A DNA stretch of 64,000 nucleotides from Diphasiastrum complanatum (GCA_029204225.1 CM055108.1:17517779-17581778); one strand, 5' to 3'; counted from the first letter of the stretch, positions 26,201 to 37,327 are shown. The notes: a model not told the origin generated them from the letters alone. Numbers and translations: made by a program.

Positions 26201-27186
26201 GAGAAAAATTCCCTTTTACTAGTCATGTGTGAACTAGCACCCGAGTCAATCCACCAAGGATCTTCTCCTTTGAAGCTTGTTGAAGAAAATATGGACATCA
26301 TGAGAGAGTCCTCATGTGAACTCTCCTCCTCCTCCTCTTTGCTCATGTTGGCTTGGTTTTGATCTTGCTTCCTCTTGAAGCATTCCGAGGCATAATGCCC
26401 CATCTTGCTACAATAGTAGCACTTCACCTTTGATTTGTCCTTCTTGACTTTGGTGGTTGATGGAGATGCCTTTGAGGGTCCTTCTTGATCCTCAAGCTTT
26501 GTAGACTTCTTGAATGTTGATACTTTTCCTTTGGACTTGCCTTTGCCTTTGGTGAAGAGAGCTTGGTCATCTCCACCTTGGATGGAAAGCCTATCCATCC
26601 TCTCTTGCATTTGGCTCCTTCTTGATTCCTCAACCATGAGTGTGCCTTGGAGTTCTTCAAGTATGGGTAGCTTACCCATAATTGCATATCCCTGAACCAA
26701 ATTGTCAAATTCAAAGCTTAGTCCATTCAATATGAGTTGAACAAGCTCTTCATCCTTGATAGGATCACCTATAAAGGCTAGCTCTTTGTTCAATTCCTTT
26801 ACTCTTAGGACAAAAGTATGTGCACTCTCTCCTTTCTTTTGATAGCTTCTATAGATTTGATTCTTCAAAGCTAACATTCTAGTTTGGTTCTTGGATTCAT
26901 AGAACTTTTGCAAAGTCTCCCAAGCATCTTGAGCTGAAGTGCAATCTCCTACCTCTCTTAAGAGTTCATTTGCAACATTCATTTTTATGCAATGTAGTGC
27001 AACATTGCACCTCTTGATGTATTTGGCTTTTTCTTGAGGATGAATAGGTTCACCCTCCGTACCATTTACAATTTCCATCATATCTTGCATGATCATGATA
27101 GATTCCATTCTAACTTTCCATATGGAATACTTAGTTTTGTTAAGCCTTTCATTGGTATCCAAAAGATATGCATTTATAGATGCCAT
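23288..27186 (-). pseudogene. Copia-A2 gag-pol polyprotein, nearly intact
   Basis: Open for 1020 codons from ATG 27186 down to 24124: gag with CCHC knuckle (CYYCSKMGHYASEC), protease DSGAS, integrase (RSDNGGEF) and RT through LIYVDD. A one-base deletion directly after YVDDIII shifts the frame; the RT thumb and RNase H continue in 23288-24103 (LSSTEAEYKAL). That frame ends early because a CAA codon has become TAA (KPL then stop); the homologous A1 frame runs about 25 codons further. These two lesions are all I see. Confidence 0.96.
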
Positions 27187-27984
27187 CTAGTCTCCTAATC
27201 AAGGACTTGACACAAATGAAGGTTACTTCTATTGATTTTATTGAAGGTCTATCTTATCCCACTTCTTAGGGACCTGAAAAGATCAGTAATAGACTTCCTA
27301 TAAAGATCTAAGAATGATCTCTAACAAAATCAGATCATAGAATACTAGAAACAATGCACTTGCTTGATTGAAGTAGACAATACTAGTAGAATTGCCCCTC
27401 TTTCTATAAAGAACATTAAAGCTTCCAAATGATCTGATCAAGAGTGAATTTCAGCAACCTAATATACTTCCAAAATCACATGTAAAAGAGCTAAATGGAA
27501 CTTAATGAGGATGTAACACAATCTACTATCCAATCACAAGCAAAAAATGATCAAAATTGATGAAAAATTGATCTAATTTGGTGCATAAGTCAAGCAATGG
27601 TTGGACTGAACCTAAATCACTTTAGGAGGTGCCTACTACACCTTAGAACAGCCTTGAAGAGTCCCCAAAACTCTTATCTTCCCTCTCCTTGAATGCTAGA
27701 AAGCCTCCTCTATGAAAACACCTCCAAAACTCGCTTAGAAATCAATGCTTGGAGCAAGCAAAACTTGCTATCTTGGTAATGTGAATTGAAGTCAACTTTG
27801 CCTCTGGTTTTAGACACCTAAACACCTGCAAATGAAGTCACACAACACCAATCTCCAATGTATTTGACTCACTTTGAGTTCTAGAATCAATACTAGATGC
27901 TAAGATCCAATCTACACAAGATTTAGATCAAAAATTGTGATCAAATTGAATTAAAACCAAGGATTTAGCTCATTTCAACCTTTA

Positions 27985-27997
27985 GGCTCTGATACCA
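27985..27997 (-). other. Primer-binding site of Copia-A2
   Basis: On the minus strand TGGTATCAGAGCC, complementary to the 3' end of initiator-Met tRNA, lies immediately after the 5' LTR, where minus-strand cDNA synthesis is primed. Confidence 0.93.
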
Positions 27998-28679
27998 TGT
28001 AAAAATTACAGCAAATAAGGATCCTAAAACACTTGAAATGATGAGGAAAACAATAGATTATGATTTTATAAGATTAGCACAAGTTGAACCATCAAAATCC
28101 ATCAAAAATCTATGCTTGAACCTCACTAAATGGCCCAAATCCTTGAAGAAGGCTTCACACGTGTGAAAGTACGGCCTCCCAAAATCTGAGTACTGTACAC
28201 CAGACCTACATTCAATCCTATAATCATTAGTAATCACAAGTACTCAAACAATTATGAACATAGAGAGCAATTGCACCATTATGAGAGAAAAAACATGAAA
28301 TTGCTTGATTGATTTTGGTGAGATATCATCACCTATATATACATGATCCATCATGATTTTGGGCAGGTATGAGTAGCCCTAAACCTATCCCTAATGCTAA
28401 TTTTGGTGGATCTTTCATCCCTACCAAGTTAGGGTTGGAATCTTGGAGATCCCTCAACAATGCAAAAATTACCAAAAATAGCTCCTATTTTTTCTCCCTT
28501 GTATCTAATCATAATTTGGACTCATTCCAAAGGTTCTAACACTTAGGTCTACTTGAGAGCATCCTTATGAATGGAATCCTATGCTATTTGACACTTGTGA
28601 CAAGCCACATCATGACCATCTAACTATTTACAAGTCATATGACCAAAACTAGTCAAGCTAGAATTGTGAATTTTTAACA
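27998..28679 (-). repeat. 5' LTR of Copia-A2
   Basis: 682 bp, partner of 22523-23204, ending at the second target duplication ATGAA (28680-28684). Confidence 0.97.
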
Positions 28680-28684
28680 ATGAA

Positions 28685-29108
28685 TCTCTTGCAATGTCAT
28701 ATTGCAAGAGTGTAAGCCCGGACTCTATCACAGGATCACTGATAGAAGCCCGTCTGTCTTTGAGATCCAAGCAATCTAGAACTCTAAAATTAATACTAAA
28801 ATCAAGCTCATCTAGTCTAAAACAAAAAGGAGTACCAATTGTATCTATAGCATCCGATATGTCTTTCTCAAATTTAAGATAATCATCCGAATCTATATAT
28901 GTACAAAAATTTGGAGGAGGAGGAGAAGGTGGTGGATGTGTAGTATCTACAGCAATTATAGGAGTATCCAAAACAGAGGTAGCTATATTTACAGCATTAT
29001 CAACAACAGCATTATCTACAATGGATTCTGGGATAGGCTTCACAGAATCTGAAGTGTTAGGCTTCACTTTCTTAGGAGCACGCTTGGGGCCTGTCTGCTT
29101 CCTAGGAC
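28685..29108 (-). pseudogene. HU-1 linker and N-terminal part of the Ulp1-like protein
   Basis: Continuation of the protease gene on the far side of Copia-A2. It begins near CPRKQTGPKRAPKK (basic), passes a Pro-rich stretch (THPPPSPPPPNF), then a helical part ending ASISDPVIESGL, which matches SDISDPVVEAGL in HU-2 and leads into the protease fold. There is no ATG at the head of this frame. It is in the same frame as the start of the H3-like ORF 29529 and HU-2 shows the same relation, so this may be the downstream part of one protein. The open frame runs a few codons into the Copia LTR, which is accidental. Confidence 0.75.
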
Positions 29109-29110
29109 AA

Positions 29111-29155
29111 CCTATCAGAAAGATAGGTACTGTAGGTACCTATCCTTCTGATAGG
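29111..29155. repeat. 20-bp inverted repeat at the H3-linker junction
   Basis: CCTATCAGAAAGATAGGTAC (29111-29130), spacer TGTAG, then its complement with one mismatch (29136-29155). A partial third copy (CTATCAGAAG) follows at 29168. It lies exactly between the histone-fold end and the linker in HU-1 and is absent from HU-2, so it is a local expansion that may have altered the frame. Confidence 0.9.
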
Positions 29156-29529
29156 TACCTATAGTATCTATCAGAAGCTGAAAATCCTTGGGCATTATGG
29201 TAACCTTCTTGGTATGGATGGCAAGCAAAAAAGAATCTTAAAAAAAAAAGGCTAATATAATCTTCAGCAGCCTCTTGAAGGCACTGAAGAGCACTCGATG
29301 TGAATCGAACGTGCTGTCCGAGATCATTTCTTGTTATGTTTCGGATAGCACGGTAGAATGGAGCTCTTGGGATCAACAAAGCTGTTGACCTCTGATACTT
29401 GCGTATCTCAGAGGGCCACCTGCTGCGGTTGCACGTTCTAGGTCTAGCAGGTGGTGTGATGGCAACCGCAGGAGATGAGGATGAGCCAGGAAAGAAGAAG
29501 TCCCTCCTTGTCTGCTTTCTCCTATCCAT
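29140..29529 (-). pseudogene. Histone H3-like (CENH3-like) ORF of HU-1
   Basis: Taking the second ATG (29529), the start is [10 protein letters not shown], which keeps the R, K, Q and T of the H3 tail start. A Ser/Pro/Ala tail leads to the histone fold: [19 protein letters not shown] (alpha-N and alpha-1), [18 protein letters not shown] (alpha-2). A homopolymer T10 near 29245 then shifts the frame; the neighbouring frame carries [19 protein letters not shown], the alpha-3 signature of H3. LLIP, the one-residue-longer loop 1 and EAAEDY recall centromeric H3. Histone H3 variants package DNA with H4; here the gene lies inside a mobile element. Upstream on the opposite strand is the divergent gene at 30348. 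Confidence 0.85.
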
Positions 29530-29535
29530 GGGCAT

Positions 29536-30347
29536 GAACTATGTGATAGCAGACTTGTGCGTGAAGGTTAGGATGAGAAGGGAGGGATGATAAAGAGCTC
29601 GCAGAGGACCACTATGTACGGACATAATGTACGGTATATTGGACCTATACAAGCCGAATATCAGAGATAACGATTAGATTTGAGGAAAGATGCACAAGTA
29701 CGATATGGGATGACACGTAGGCAGACGTATCGGACCTGTGCGCATGGAAGGTAGTAGGAGGAATTTCGATTGTGAAGGGCGCGCACAAATGCGATATGCA
29801 GAGCGAAAAAAAAAGTGAAATTTGTGATTTTATATCGGGGTTCCCACGTGCGAAAGAACGTCCTGTCACACGTGTGGGAGTTGTACGGACAAATGTGAGA
29901 GTGACACATGTCACCCTATCACATTACACGTGTGGGATTCGTACAATCGAATGCGAGAGCGACACGTGCTTATGAGCAATCGAATGAACACGTGACACGT
30001 GTTCAGGTGTCATTTCACACGTGTGCAGGTGTCATCTCACATGTGCCTGCGCCTGTTGTCCAATTGAAAGTAGACATGTGTCATAAGTTCGTTGACCACA
30101 CGTGAGAGAATTTAGTATAAATGGCATGAAAACCGAATAATTTTTTACCTTTTGAGTTCTCAAAATTCGCGACATATCGCTTTTGTGCGCGCTCATTGCT
30201 GTCCGTTTGCTTGCAACTATACCTACTCACGCACAAGTGCGATATTCTGTATCTGTCTGTCGTACATATCTATCTTCTGCGCCATTTCGATAGTTAGTTT
30301 TGGTTCAGTTCTCCCGCGCGCACAAGTGCGATATTCACGTTACTGCC
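29536..30347. promoter_or_regulatory. Divergent intergenic region with CACGTG cluster and iterated GCACAAGTGCGATAT
   Basis: Between the H3-like gene (left, minus) and the 30348 gene (right, plus). Eight CACGTG palindromes, mostly within ACACGTGT, lie between 29845 and 30102, along with several ACATGT variants. A second motif GCACAAGTGCGATAT occurs at 29692, 29781, 30231 and 30318, and inverted at 30174. HU-2 has a comparable CACGTG cluster at the same place. It is likely a bidirectional promoter or a protein-binding array, for example for bHLH/bZIP factors or the element's own proteins. Small ORFs here are not credible. Confidence 0.65.
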
Positions 30348-31864
30348 ATGGCCTCTTCCTCATCATCCTCACGAGAATCGGGCTTGAGTTCATTTCTGAG
30401 TGAATTTGGGATTACTGAAAACCTAGACTACTTCCACAGTCTATTCAGGCCATATCTACATGTTTTCAGGACTGCACAACCAAATTTTGACGTATTTTAT
30501 GAACATTATGTCAGATTCAGAGATATACTTAGCAAGCTTGTTTTCTCCATAGGTCCACTCCAGTACATGCATTATACTGATCTTTTTCATTTCTTCCCAG
30601 CTTTTAGACATAGACTGGATAGAATGTTCACCAAATTGTTTGATCTTTTCAAAAGTAGTTCTATGTGTCCATATTGCAACAAGAAATGTCGATTGATTGA
30701 ATATCAGAGTGGTTTCATACTTTTTCTGTTAGTTCAGATCCCAGATGATGATGAAGTTCCTATTGGTGACCCTCCTTTTGCACCCTCCTCTGTTCAGTCA
30801 ACCATTAAAGATATCAGTCACTTTCTTATCGACACTCCTGATAAAAAAAGTGACTTTATTGACATAAATACTGATGTTCTCCGAGACTCTTTCATTGGCC
30901 AAAATACATCTAATGATGAATCCAAATCTATGGAGGATTCGAAATGTCTTTTCAATTTGCCTGTATATTATATTAATGATGATGTATATTTTACTACTAC
31001 TGATTTATGTAAAATTTTTGACTATCGTGAGAACGAGGTTCTATGTTTATTATCCGGCACAATTTTTGAATTCTCCGACTTTGTAGATTTTGAGACAGAT
31101 GACCTTGTTGCTGGTATTGATTTTGATAATGAGGAGGGTCTTATGACCGGTGAAGAATGTCTGAATAAGACTTTATCAAATATAGCTGAGGATGGGCGAG
31201 GCAGGCCATCCGATGAAGAATTCATGACATTTCAATCCCAGATGGGCTTCCCTCGTCCATCATTAATGCATTTCACTGATGATTTCACTTCAGTACGTGG
31301 TCATTATATTGATCATCCTAATCTGGTTGTTGCTGATGATGAAGAATGTGTAAGTGTTTAATCTTCCTTGTCTTTAAATGTTTTTAATCACTGAATGTGT
31401 TTTTGCTAACATATTTCCTATTGCAGGATGCTCTCATAATAGATGATTTTGCTGCGAGACGAGGTGGTTTCAGACAACACACATCCTCGTTCCAGAGGGA
31501 CAGTGGACTGGGCCACTATCTTCGACATTTCTTGAAGAATGAGATTTGTATTGCTCATTCCAAGCTGAGCCCAGTCGGGGAGAGTCTTATAATGGCAGTT
31601 AAAGCTTTATCATTTTATCTAGGAGGACATAAATTTTTTAAGACAAATAAGATCATTTTTGTCAAAAGATCTTATGTTTTGAACATTTTAGGCTTTACTG
31701 ATGGGAATGTTCCTTTAAGGAGCTCCCATTATTCATTGTATTCCACTTATATTGAGCTTAGTGGAAATAAGGATAATGCACATCTATTAGATGCATACGC
31801 TAGCAGAGAATTCCTTCATGACAGTACTACCATAGAATCTGATACAAGATCTGATGGTGAATAG
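30348..31864 (+). CDS. HU-1 plus-strand gene, two exons, function unknown
   Basis: Exon 1 is 30348-31349 (ATG in MASSSSSSRESG), donor TGT|GTAAGT; exon 2 is 31427-31864, acceptor TTGCAG. Joined, it encodes 479 residues. HU-2 keeps the same phase-0 intron (62181/62275) and the block SDEEF..FQ, and after the junction DDFAARRGGF and HYLRHFLKNEIC. A CPYCNKKC knuckle near residue 105 may bind zinc. The C-terminal part (IMAVKALSFYLGGHKFF, IIFVKRSYVLNIL) is well conserved with HU-2. The gene looks intact here. A DNA-binding partner of the transposase is a guess. Confidence 0.7.
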
Positions 31865-31989
31865 TTGACTTTTTGTATTTTGGTATAATACAATCAATAC
31901 ATTTACATTGGATATTTCTCCTCTCTTGTTCAATGAATTTGCAAAGCAATTATGAACATGTCATGATGATCTTCTACTCAGCAATCATC

Positions 31990-34500
31990 TAATTTTCTCT
32001 TCATGTATGAACTTGCATGCTTTTGTAAACTTGTTGTATTGTGTGGACTTTGTTATATGTCGAATCTAAACTCTGCAGTAGAACCACTGAAACGATTGAC
32101 AAATGTAGTTTCGTTTTTCATTGGTTCCTCCATGTTGTGTATTTCGATGAAATACTGCTCGTGCTTGCCAGTGTGACTTCTCCATCCCTTGTGATGACCA
32201 TACACTCAAGCTTCCGTATGTATTTGCAAAAAATGTTGTATGACCTCTTAGTATGTGCTGCATATGTCAAAATCATAATGTTAGTCTTATGTTTGGATCT
32301 AAATATATATGAAAATTTGAAAGCATTTTGAAAATTTTATACTTACCATGTAATGAGTGATGTGATCTTCTCCCCATGCTTTTGATATTGCATTAACAAA
32401 CTCGATACAAGTCCTTTGGACAGCTTTCTTATCAATATCAGAGTATTTTTCTTTGCTTAAAATAGCAATCATACTATCAAGCTTTTTCCCTCACATCAAC
32501 TTTAAGTACTTTGGTTTTTCCGTCTTTCTCGAAGTCCTGAGTGGCAGCAATAATATCTGTCCAGACTGAGTGTTGAATATTAGAAGCCTTACCAGTATGA
32601 TTTGATAGAAAACGACATGTTTTTGCTCCTCCTATGCTTGGCTTAGTTGGCATGTTCCCATTCTTTCCTGAAAGCTTTTCATCTTTTTGAATTTTGGCAT
32701 GTCCTTTATGGAGTCTAGCTTTTGATAAAACTTCTTCTAATCGAGAGATAGCTTCCTTTGCTAATGATGTCGGCTTAGTATTCCAAGCAAAAACTATATG
32801 AAGATAAATGATCTTTTCTATTAATCTAACTTCTGCATAAAGAGTGCAAACATGCACATTTTTTAAGGGGGTAGGCAGCACAGGCTTCCAATTTGGATTT
32901 GCATATTCTCTAGTAATTCCTTTACTCCTAGTTACATCTTTTGTCATTTTCATGCAGTACAAACAAGGCTGTTTTGATGTAGCACCGTGAGAGACATTAT
33001 ACATACATTTCAATGTTTTCAAATCACCTGCTAAGTGCCATTCAACATTGAAGTCTCCAACTCCTGGAACATTGAGAAGTCCTCCATCCATATGGTCCTT
33101 GATGATCCTAGGATAAGATGTCCTTGAGAATATCCATATACCTGAAACGCTGCCAACCACCATATATCATTTTTTGACTGGACACTGAATTTGAAATCTT
33201 CTTGGTTCTCTATTTGTGATAGAGCACCATTCATGAGAGTTATACTAACCCTTTCCATCTTCTGCCCTTTCACAATTTCTGACTCATCTAACTTAAGTAC
33301 TATGATTATTCACCTTTTCATAGGTTATATCATAGAATGTGACGATGTATCTCAGCAAGTAATTTAGATCAACAAATAAATTGTTTGATGAATTATAGAA
33401 TATCGATCTTCCATCAGTTTCATACACCTCCTCAATATGAAATGGAGTTCCAGTGATCTTATGCATACCTATGTTTAATGTATCCCTCTCTTTCTTCAAG
33501 TGATATGTCCTAGGGATTGGGACTTTTCTAGTTCGAACTTGCTTAAAAGCTTATCTAATTAGTTTAAATATTGTTGCATATGCTTCCCTACTAATACCTG
33601 CAAAATCACAAGCACCCTAAACTATAGTCTTATCTAAAATATTTTGAATGTCCACCATCAAAGACTGCTATTTTACACTTTACATTTGAAATCCTATTGT
33701 TCATCATGATACGCTCAGTGGATTTGCAAGTCAATATTGTGCCCAATGACATTCCTAGTGAAGCATTGTCTTTAATATTTCGAGGAGCTACTAATGCAGA
33801 TCTGCAAAAAAAATAGATAGTTAACAAAATATCACCATAGCTGAAATTAAATCCAAATGTCATTGAAAGACTTACAAAATTTAGAATATGCTTACTTGAA
33901 TGCACGAATCCTTCTATTTCGATAACCTCCTTTTGAAAGCGTTTGAATATCCTTGCAACTTTGTCGCTTTCGCTTCTTACTTTCAGCCTTCTTCTTTACC
34001 AAATCCACATCCTTCAGTAATTGTAAGTTTTTAATACGAATAGATTGTAAGACTGATTGCATTTGCTCTAGTTCTGATTTGATATTGATTGTTATCTTCT
34101 GTAATGATTCATTATTTTTTCAAGTTGTTCATTTTCTTCTAACGTCTTTTGGAAATGACAATCTCTATTCTGAAAAGACATCCATTTTGGCTCACATATT
34201 ATAAGAGGATATCCGAATTAACTCACCTTCTAAAAAGTGAACTTTATTCATATAAAGTTGTTTTCCATGGTTTGCAATCTTTCACAATATCCTAGTAATC
34301 CAATATGCCCATTGCATATCCATGTAACTAAATGAGTTATTGAAGAGAATGTGGGATGTGTCAAAGTGCTTGGATCTTGTGGATATAATGTTCCATTTGT
34401 CCACAAATCCATGTTTTTCTTTCCTTCTGCCCTGCAACGAGAACGATCTTCAGCAGATATTTGAACTCCTTTGCCTCCTCTTCTCTACAAAGGTGCCACA
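31990..34500 (-). pseudogene. Transposase-like gene of HU-1 (multi-exon)
   Basis: Read on the minus strand. 5' exons near 34250-34480 and 33900-34020 (basic KKKAESKKRKRQSCKD) lead to a core (about 32477-33290, frameshifted near 33100): FNVEWHLAGDLKTLKCMYN, then CLYCMK (CxxC), HLHIVFAWN, and KPSIGGAKTCRFLSNH. The exon ends at 32347 with donor GTAAGT, and the next exon from about 32264 has GSLSVWSSQGMEKSHWQAR and FHRNTQHGG, with one stop after FQWFYCRV. An Asp in GDLK, a CxxC, and a Glu in QGMEKSH fit a DDE/RNase H-type transposase layout, but I cannot assign a superfamily. The HU-2 homologue is at 62431-64000. Confidence 0.6.
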
Positions 34501-34900
34501 TCAATAGGGATATCCACATGTAGATGATATAATGTCATCATCAAAAAAATAATAGAGTAATCAGTTGCATCACAGTACTATGACCAGATTCTATGAAGCA
34601 AAACAAAATACTCATCTTTGATTATATTATATACTATGTACGATCAATACAATCTCCATGCTTGTATGCTTGATTCAAATTTGGAAATGCCGCTCATTTT
34701 TTCATTCCAATAGGTAGTTGCGCTCATATTTCCATTCTCGTGGAAGGAATGCATATGTAAACATTTTGCAATTTTTCCTGATTCAAATTTGGGGATGGCG
34801 GTCATATTCTAGATCCAGTGAAAATATTGCCCTTTTCGTAACCAATGGAGGGAATATTTTTGAATTTTATCAAGTTATACTGCGAACTGTTAACAGTTCT

Positions 34901-35289
34901 TAATTGTGACTATAGACACTGTGGTTAGATTATTGGGAGTTGGGGAGGCCTTGGGAGTGGTGTGGGCAAGCAAATAAACAATATTGTTTTATTTATTTTG
35001 ATATTTTTGTATATCCTACATGGCATTCCTTAAAGGGTCTTTTTGATATTGAGAACTCCTCTAATGGTTCTCTCATTGCTAATTCAGGTTGTGTTCAACC
35101 ATTCTACTAGAACGCTCTTGGCTTGAGGTAGTATCCACAAGAATTCACCAATGGTTATATTTATTCTATTGGATAATATACTGGTGAGAAATTTTGTTTG
35201 TGAATGTCAAGTTCTATCGTGTGGAAAGGAGCCACCTGATTCTGTAAGTGTTCATTCATGTCCAATCTTAGTGGCAACCAACTGGTGGT
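34901..35289. other. Right flank of HU-1, no gene seen
   Basis: AT-rich non-coding sequence. The phrase TTAAAGGGTCTTTTTG near 35032 recurs near 43444, with ACTCCTCTAATG shortly after in both, so this is repeat-derived. The exact HU-1 end should lie here but no inverted terminus was recognised. Confidence 0.5.
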
Positions 35290-35720
35290 ACTAGAACTTC
35301 TAGAGTTGAAGGGACTATAGTAGGGGATTTGGCTTGTGCTGCTATTGGTAGTATTTCTAGTTTGTAGTATGGTGGCTAGATCTACTCATGGATATAGTAT
35401 AGTTTTAGAGAGGATCATCCACTTTTTAGGAATCTACCAAGCTTTCAAATGGAAAATAAACAAACAAGGATGGAGCACCAAGGCTTTCCTGGGGCGAAAA
35501 TAAAATTAAGTTGACTAAGGCTTACCCAACTAGCCTAGATTGACAAAACAATAAAACCGCCACAATAAACCGATGAAAAGGTGACAAGAGGAGGCCCGAG
35601 CACCTTCCCTCAAGCTATGCACCTTTCCAAAGGGAACACAAGTGACAGCAAGATAATCTCAAGAGAGAGCAATTTAGCATAATCTCAAAAGTATTGTGTA
35701 CAGTTCTTTTTGAAGATTTG
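35290..35720 (+). repeat. Dispersed repeat, left copy flanking Copia-B2
   Basis: Begins near GTTGAAGGGACTATAG and runs to AAAGTATTGTGTACA. It matches 42189-42733 in direct orientation but lacks an internal block of about 110 bp present in the right copy. Neither copy encodes a protein I trust. Confidence 0.85.
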
Positions 35721-35936
35721 TCATGGGGCCATCATCAAACTGCCTCATGGTATGCCTAAGGTGTCGAACATGTTGTATTGGAGCTCATTCACCAACCAAA
35801 CTGCTTTTTGGGTTGTGAGGGATAATTGCTCCCAAGCCCAATGTCAGGGAGTGTGCGTGTATAGATAGGATATGGCATGGGATTGAATGGAAGAAAATCT
35901 GGAATGGGGGGACATGTTGGAGTGTAAGCAAATGCA

Positions 35937-35957
35937 GGGGGGGGGGGGGCGGGGGGG
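35937..35957 (+). other. G-run with quadruplex potential
   Basis: Thirteen G, one C, then seven G. It lies in otherwise non-coding sequence (35721-36086) where no gene is seen. The run may also be a sequencing-length artefact. Confidence 0.8.
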
Positions 35958-36086
35958 TCATTGTGGGATGATAGGAGATGATTGTGGTAGGAGGGCTGGT
36001 GACTGAATGCGAGTTGGAGATGTGTGAAGTGGATTCGTTGTGGTGGTGGTGGATGTGGTTTGTGTGAATAGTTGTAAGGCAAAATC

Positions 36087-37323
36087 TATTGGAATTTAAT
36101 CTAACTCCTACTCATCCCAACAACCCTTCTTCCTTCTCTAATTTTAACTCTCTCAAATGAAACCTGCAGAAAATGAACTGCTTTTCAACAATCTGCATAT
36201 AAGAACTAATTGTCGCTATAGTCTACATTTTTACTTAGGTTTTCCCACAGGCAAAAAACCCGACACCCGACACTGTCGCTAATTTTTACCTTCCTGAACA
36301 ACTAAGTGTTTAGCGACACTTATGTAAGTTTTTTTTGGGCCATTTAGGCACTTCCAGAAAAGCGACACTTTTTGCAATAAGTGTGACACTACATTTTTAC
36401 ATGCAATTTTTGACAGGCAACAATAGGGCAAAAAGCAACACTTCTTTTTTATATGCAGTTTCTGACAGGCGACAAAAAGGCGAAAAACCCGACACTGTAG
36501 TTTTACATGGAATATTACACAGATGACACTCTGTAGATATACACAGTATTTCAAGTGGCAAAAAATCCGACACTGCAGTTTTACACGGGATACTACACAG
36601 GCGACACTCTATAGAAATACACAGTTTTTTTAAGTATAGACTTTCTATATCTTCACGCTCCAATAACAACTGTTCTAATTAGTCAGTTGATTAGTTGTTA
36701 AGAAATCTTGTAAATGTAAAGCTAGAATAATACAAGATCTTCCAGTTGCTATAAATGTAAATGAGCAATTGAAGATATCATAAGTTAGAAGTCATAAGTT
36801 ATCTAACAAAGATACAATGACCAGAACGAGTCTTTTAGTAGCTGACTCCTCAAAGTTAGTGACTATAGAGAGAGGTAGAGATATTCAAAATGTTAGCAAT
36901 TGTTTTGAATCTGTAAGTAGGATCACACTTATCATTGCAACTGTATTGTGACCTGATCGTTGTGTTTACAACATTATAACACAAATTCGCTATTGTTCTA
37001 TACTATCGCATTCTTATTGAATAATAATAACTCTCACTCCTCTTACACAAACATTATTATCAGAGAAATGTATGGCTATCTCTAACGCCTAGATTAACTT
37101 TACATTCTCTTTAAATCAGATTATCAGTTGTAGAAGATTGCATGGCTATCTCAGATGCCTAATCGCCTCTACAATTCCTCTTTCACGGCAGTCTAAGACT
37201 CCTACACTGATCATCTGATTCAACACAAAAGAACTGCTTGTAAACTCCATTTGCTAAGTAATCCACCATCCTGTTATTAAGAATTTTTGTTTCATCAATT
37301 GACATCAATCCAAAATGTCAACA
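36087..37323 (+). repeat. Left LTR of Copia-B2
   Basis: About 1237 bp from TATTGGAATTTAATC (expected TGTTGG) to ATGTCAACA. Internal repeats of about 70 bp built on GGCGACACT and TTTTACACGGGATACTACAC lie at 36330-36630, as in the other B LTRs. Confidence 0.88.
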
Positions 37324-37327
37324 GATG

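Larger units (their letters stand above)
22523..28679 (-). mobile_element. Copia-A2, complete, inserted in the HU-1 Ulp1 exon
   Basis: 6157 bp with two 682-bp LTRs (22523-23204 and 27998-28679) and target duplication ATGAA (22518-22522 and 28680-28684). The primer site TGGTATCAGAGCC sits directly inside the 5' LTR (27985-27997) and the GAGGAGGAG tract inside the 3' LTR. About ten single-base differences are visible between the two LTRs, consistent with a fairly recent insertion. It is inverted relative to A1. Confidence 0.97.
18689..34900. mobile_element. HU-1: large DNA-transposon-like element, split by Copia-A2
   Basis: HU is my label for histone plus Ulp1. The gene order matches HU-2 (58.1-64 kb): a plus-strand gene ending at 21448, minus-strand Ulp1 exons (21644-22522 and 28685-29108), H3-like ORF (29140-29529), divergent intergenic region, plus-strand gene (30348-31864) and minus-strand transposase-like gene (about 31990-34500). 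Without the 6157-bp Copia and its target duplication the element would be about 10 kb. I could not identify terminal inverted repeats, so both ends are approximate; the left end could be at 18.7 or at 20.2 kb. Confidence 0.7.

Noticed and set aside
29645-30105. Short ORFs in the divergent HU-1 intergenic region
   Set aside because: They arise from the CACGTG-rich repeats and have no counterpart in HU-2.
31990-33163. Assignment of the HU transposase-like gene to KDZ, hAT or RAG1 families
   Set aside because: The CxxC and Glu motifs do not match the signatures I know for those families closely enough; left unassigned.
35789-36082. Pro/His-rich minus-strand ORF
   Set aside because: Low complexity, includes the G-run in antisense, no homologue in the window.
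36279-36669. Minus-strand Cys-rich ORFs in the Copia-B LTR (also 41842-42054)
   Set aside because: Produced by translation of the internal LTR repeats; the same pattern recurs in each B LTR without selection for an open frame.
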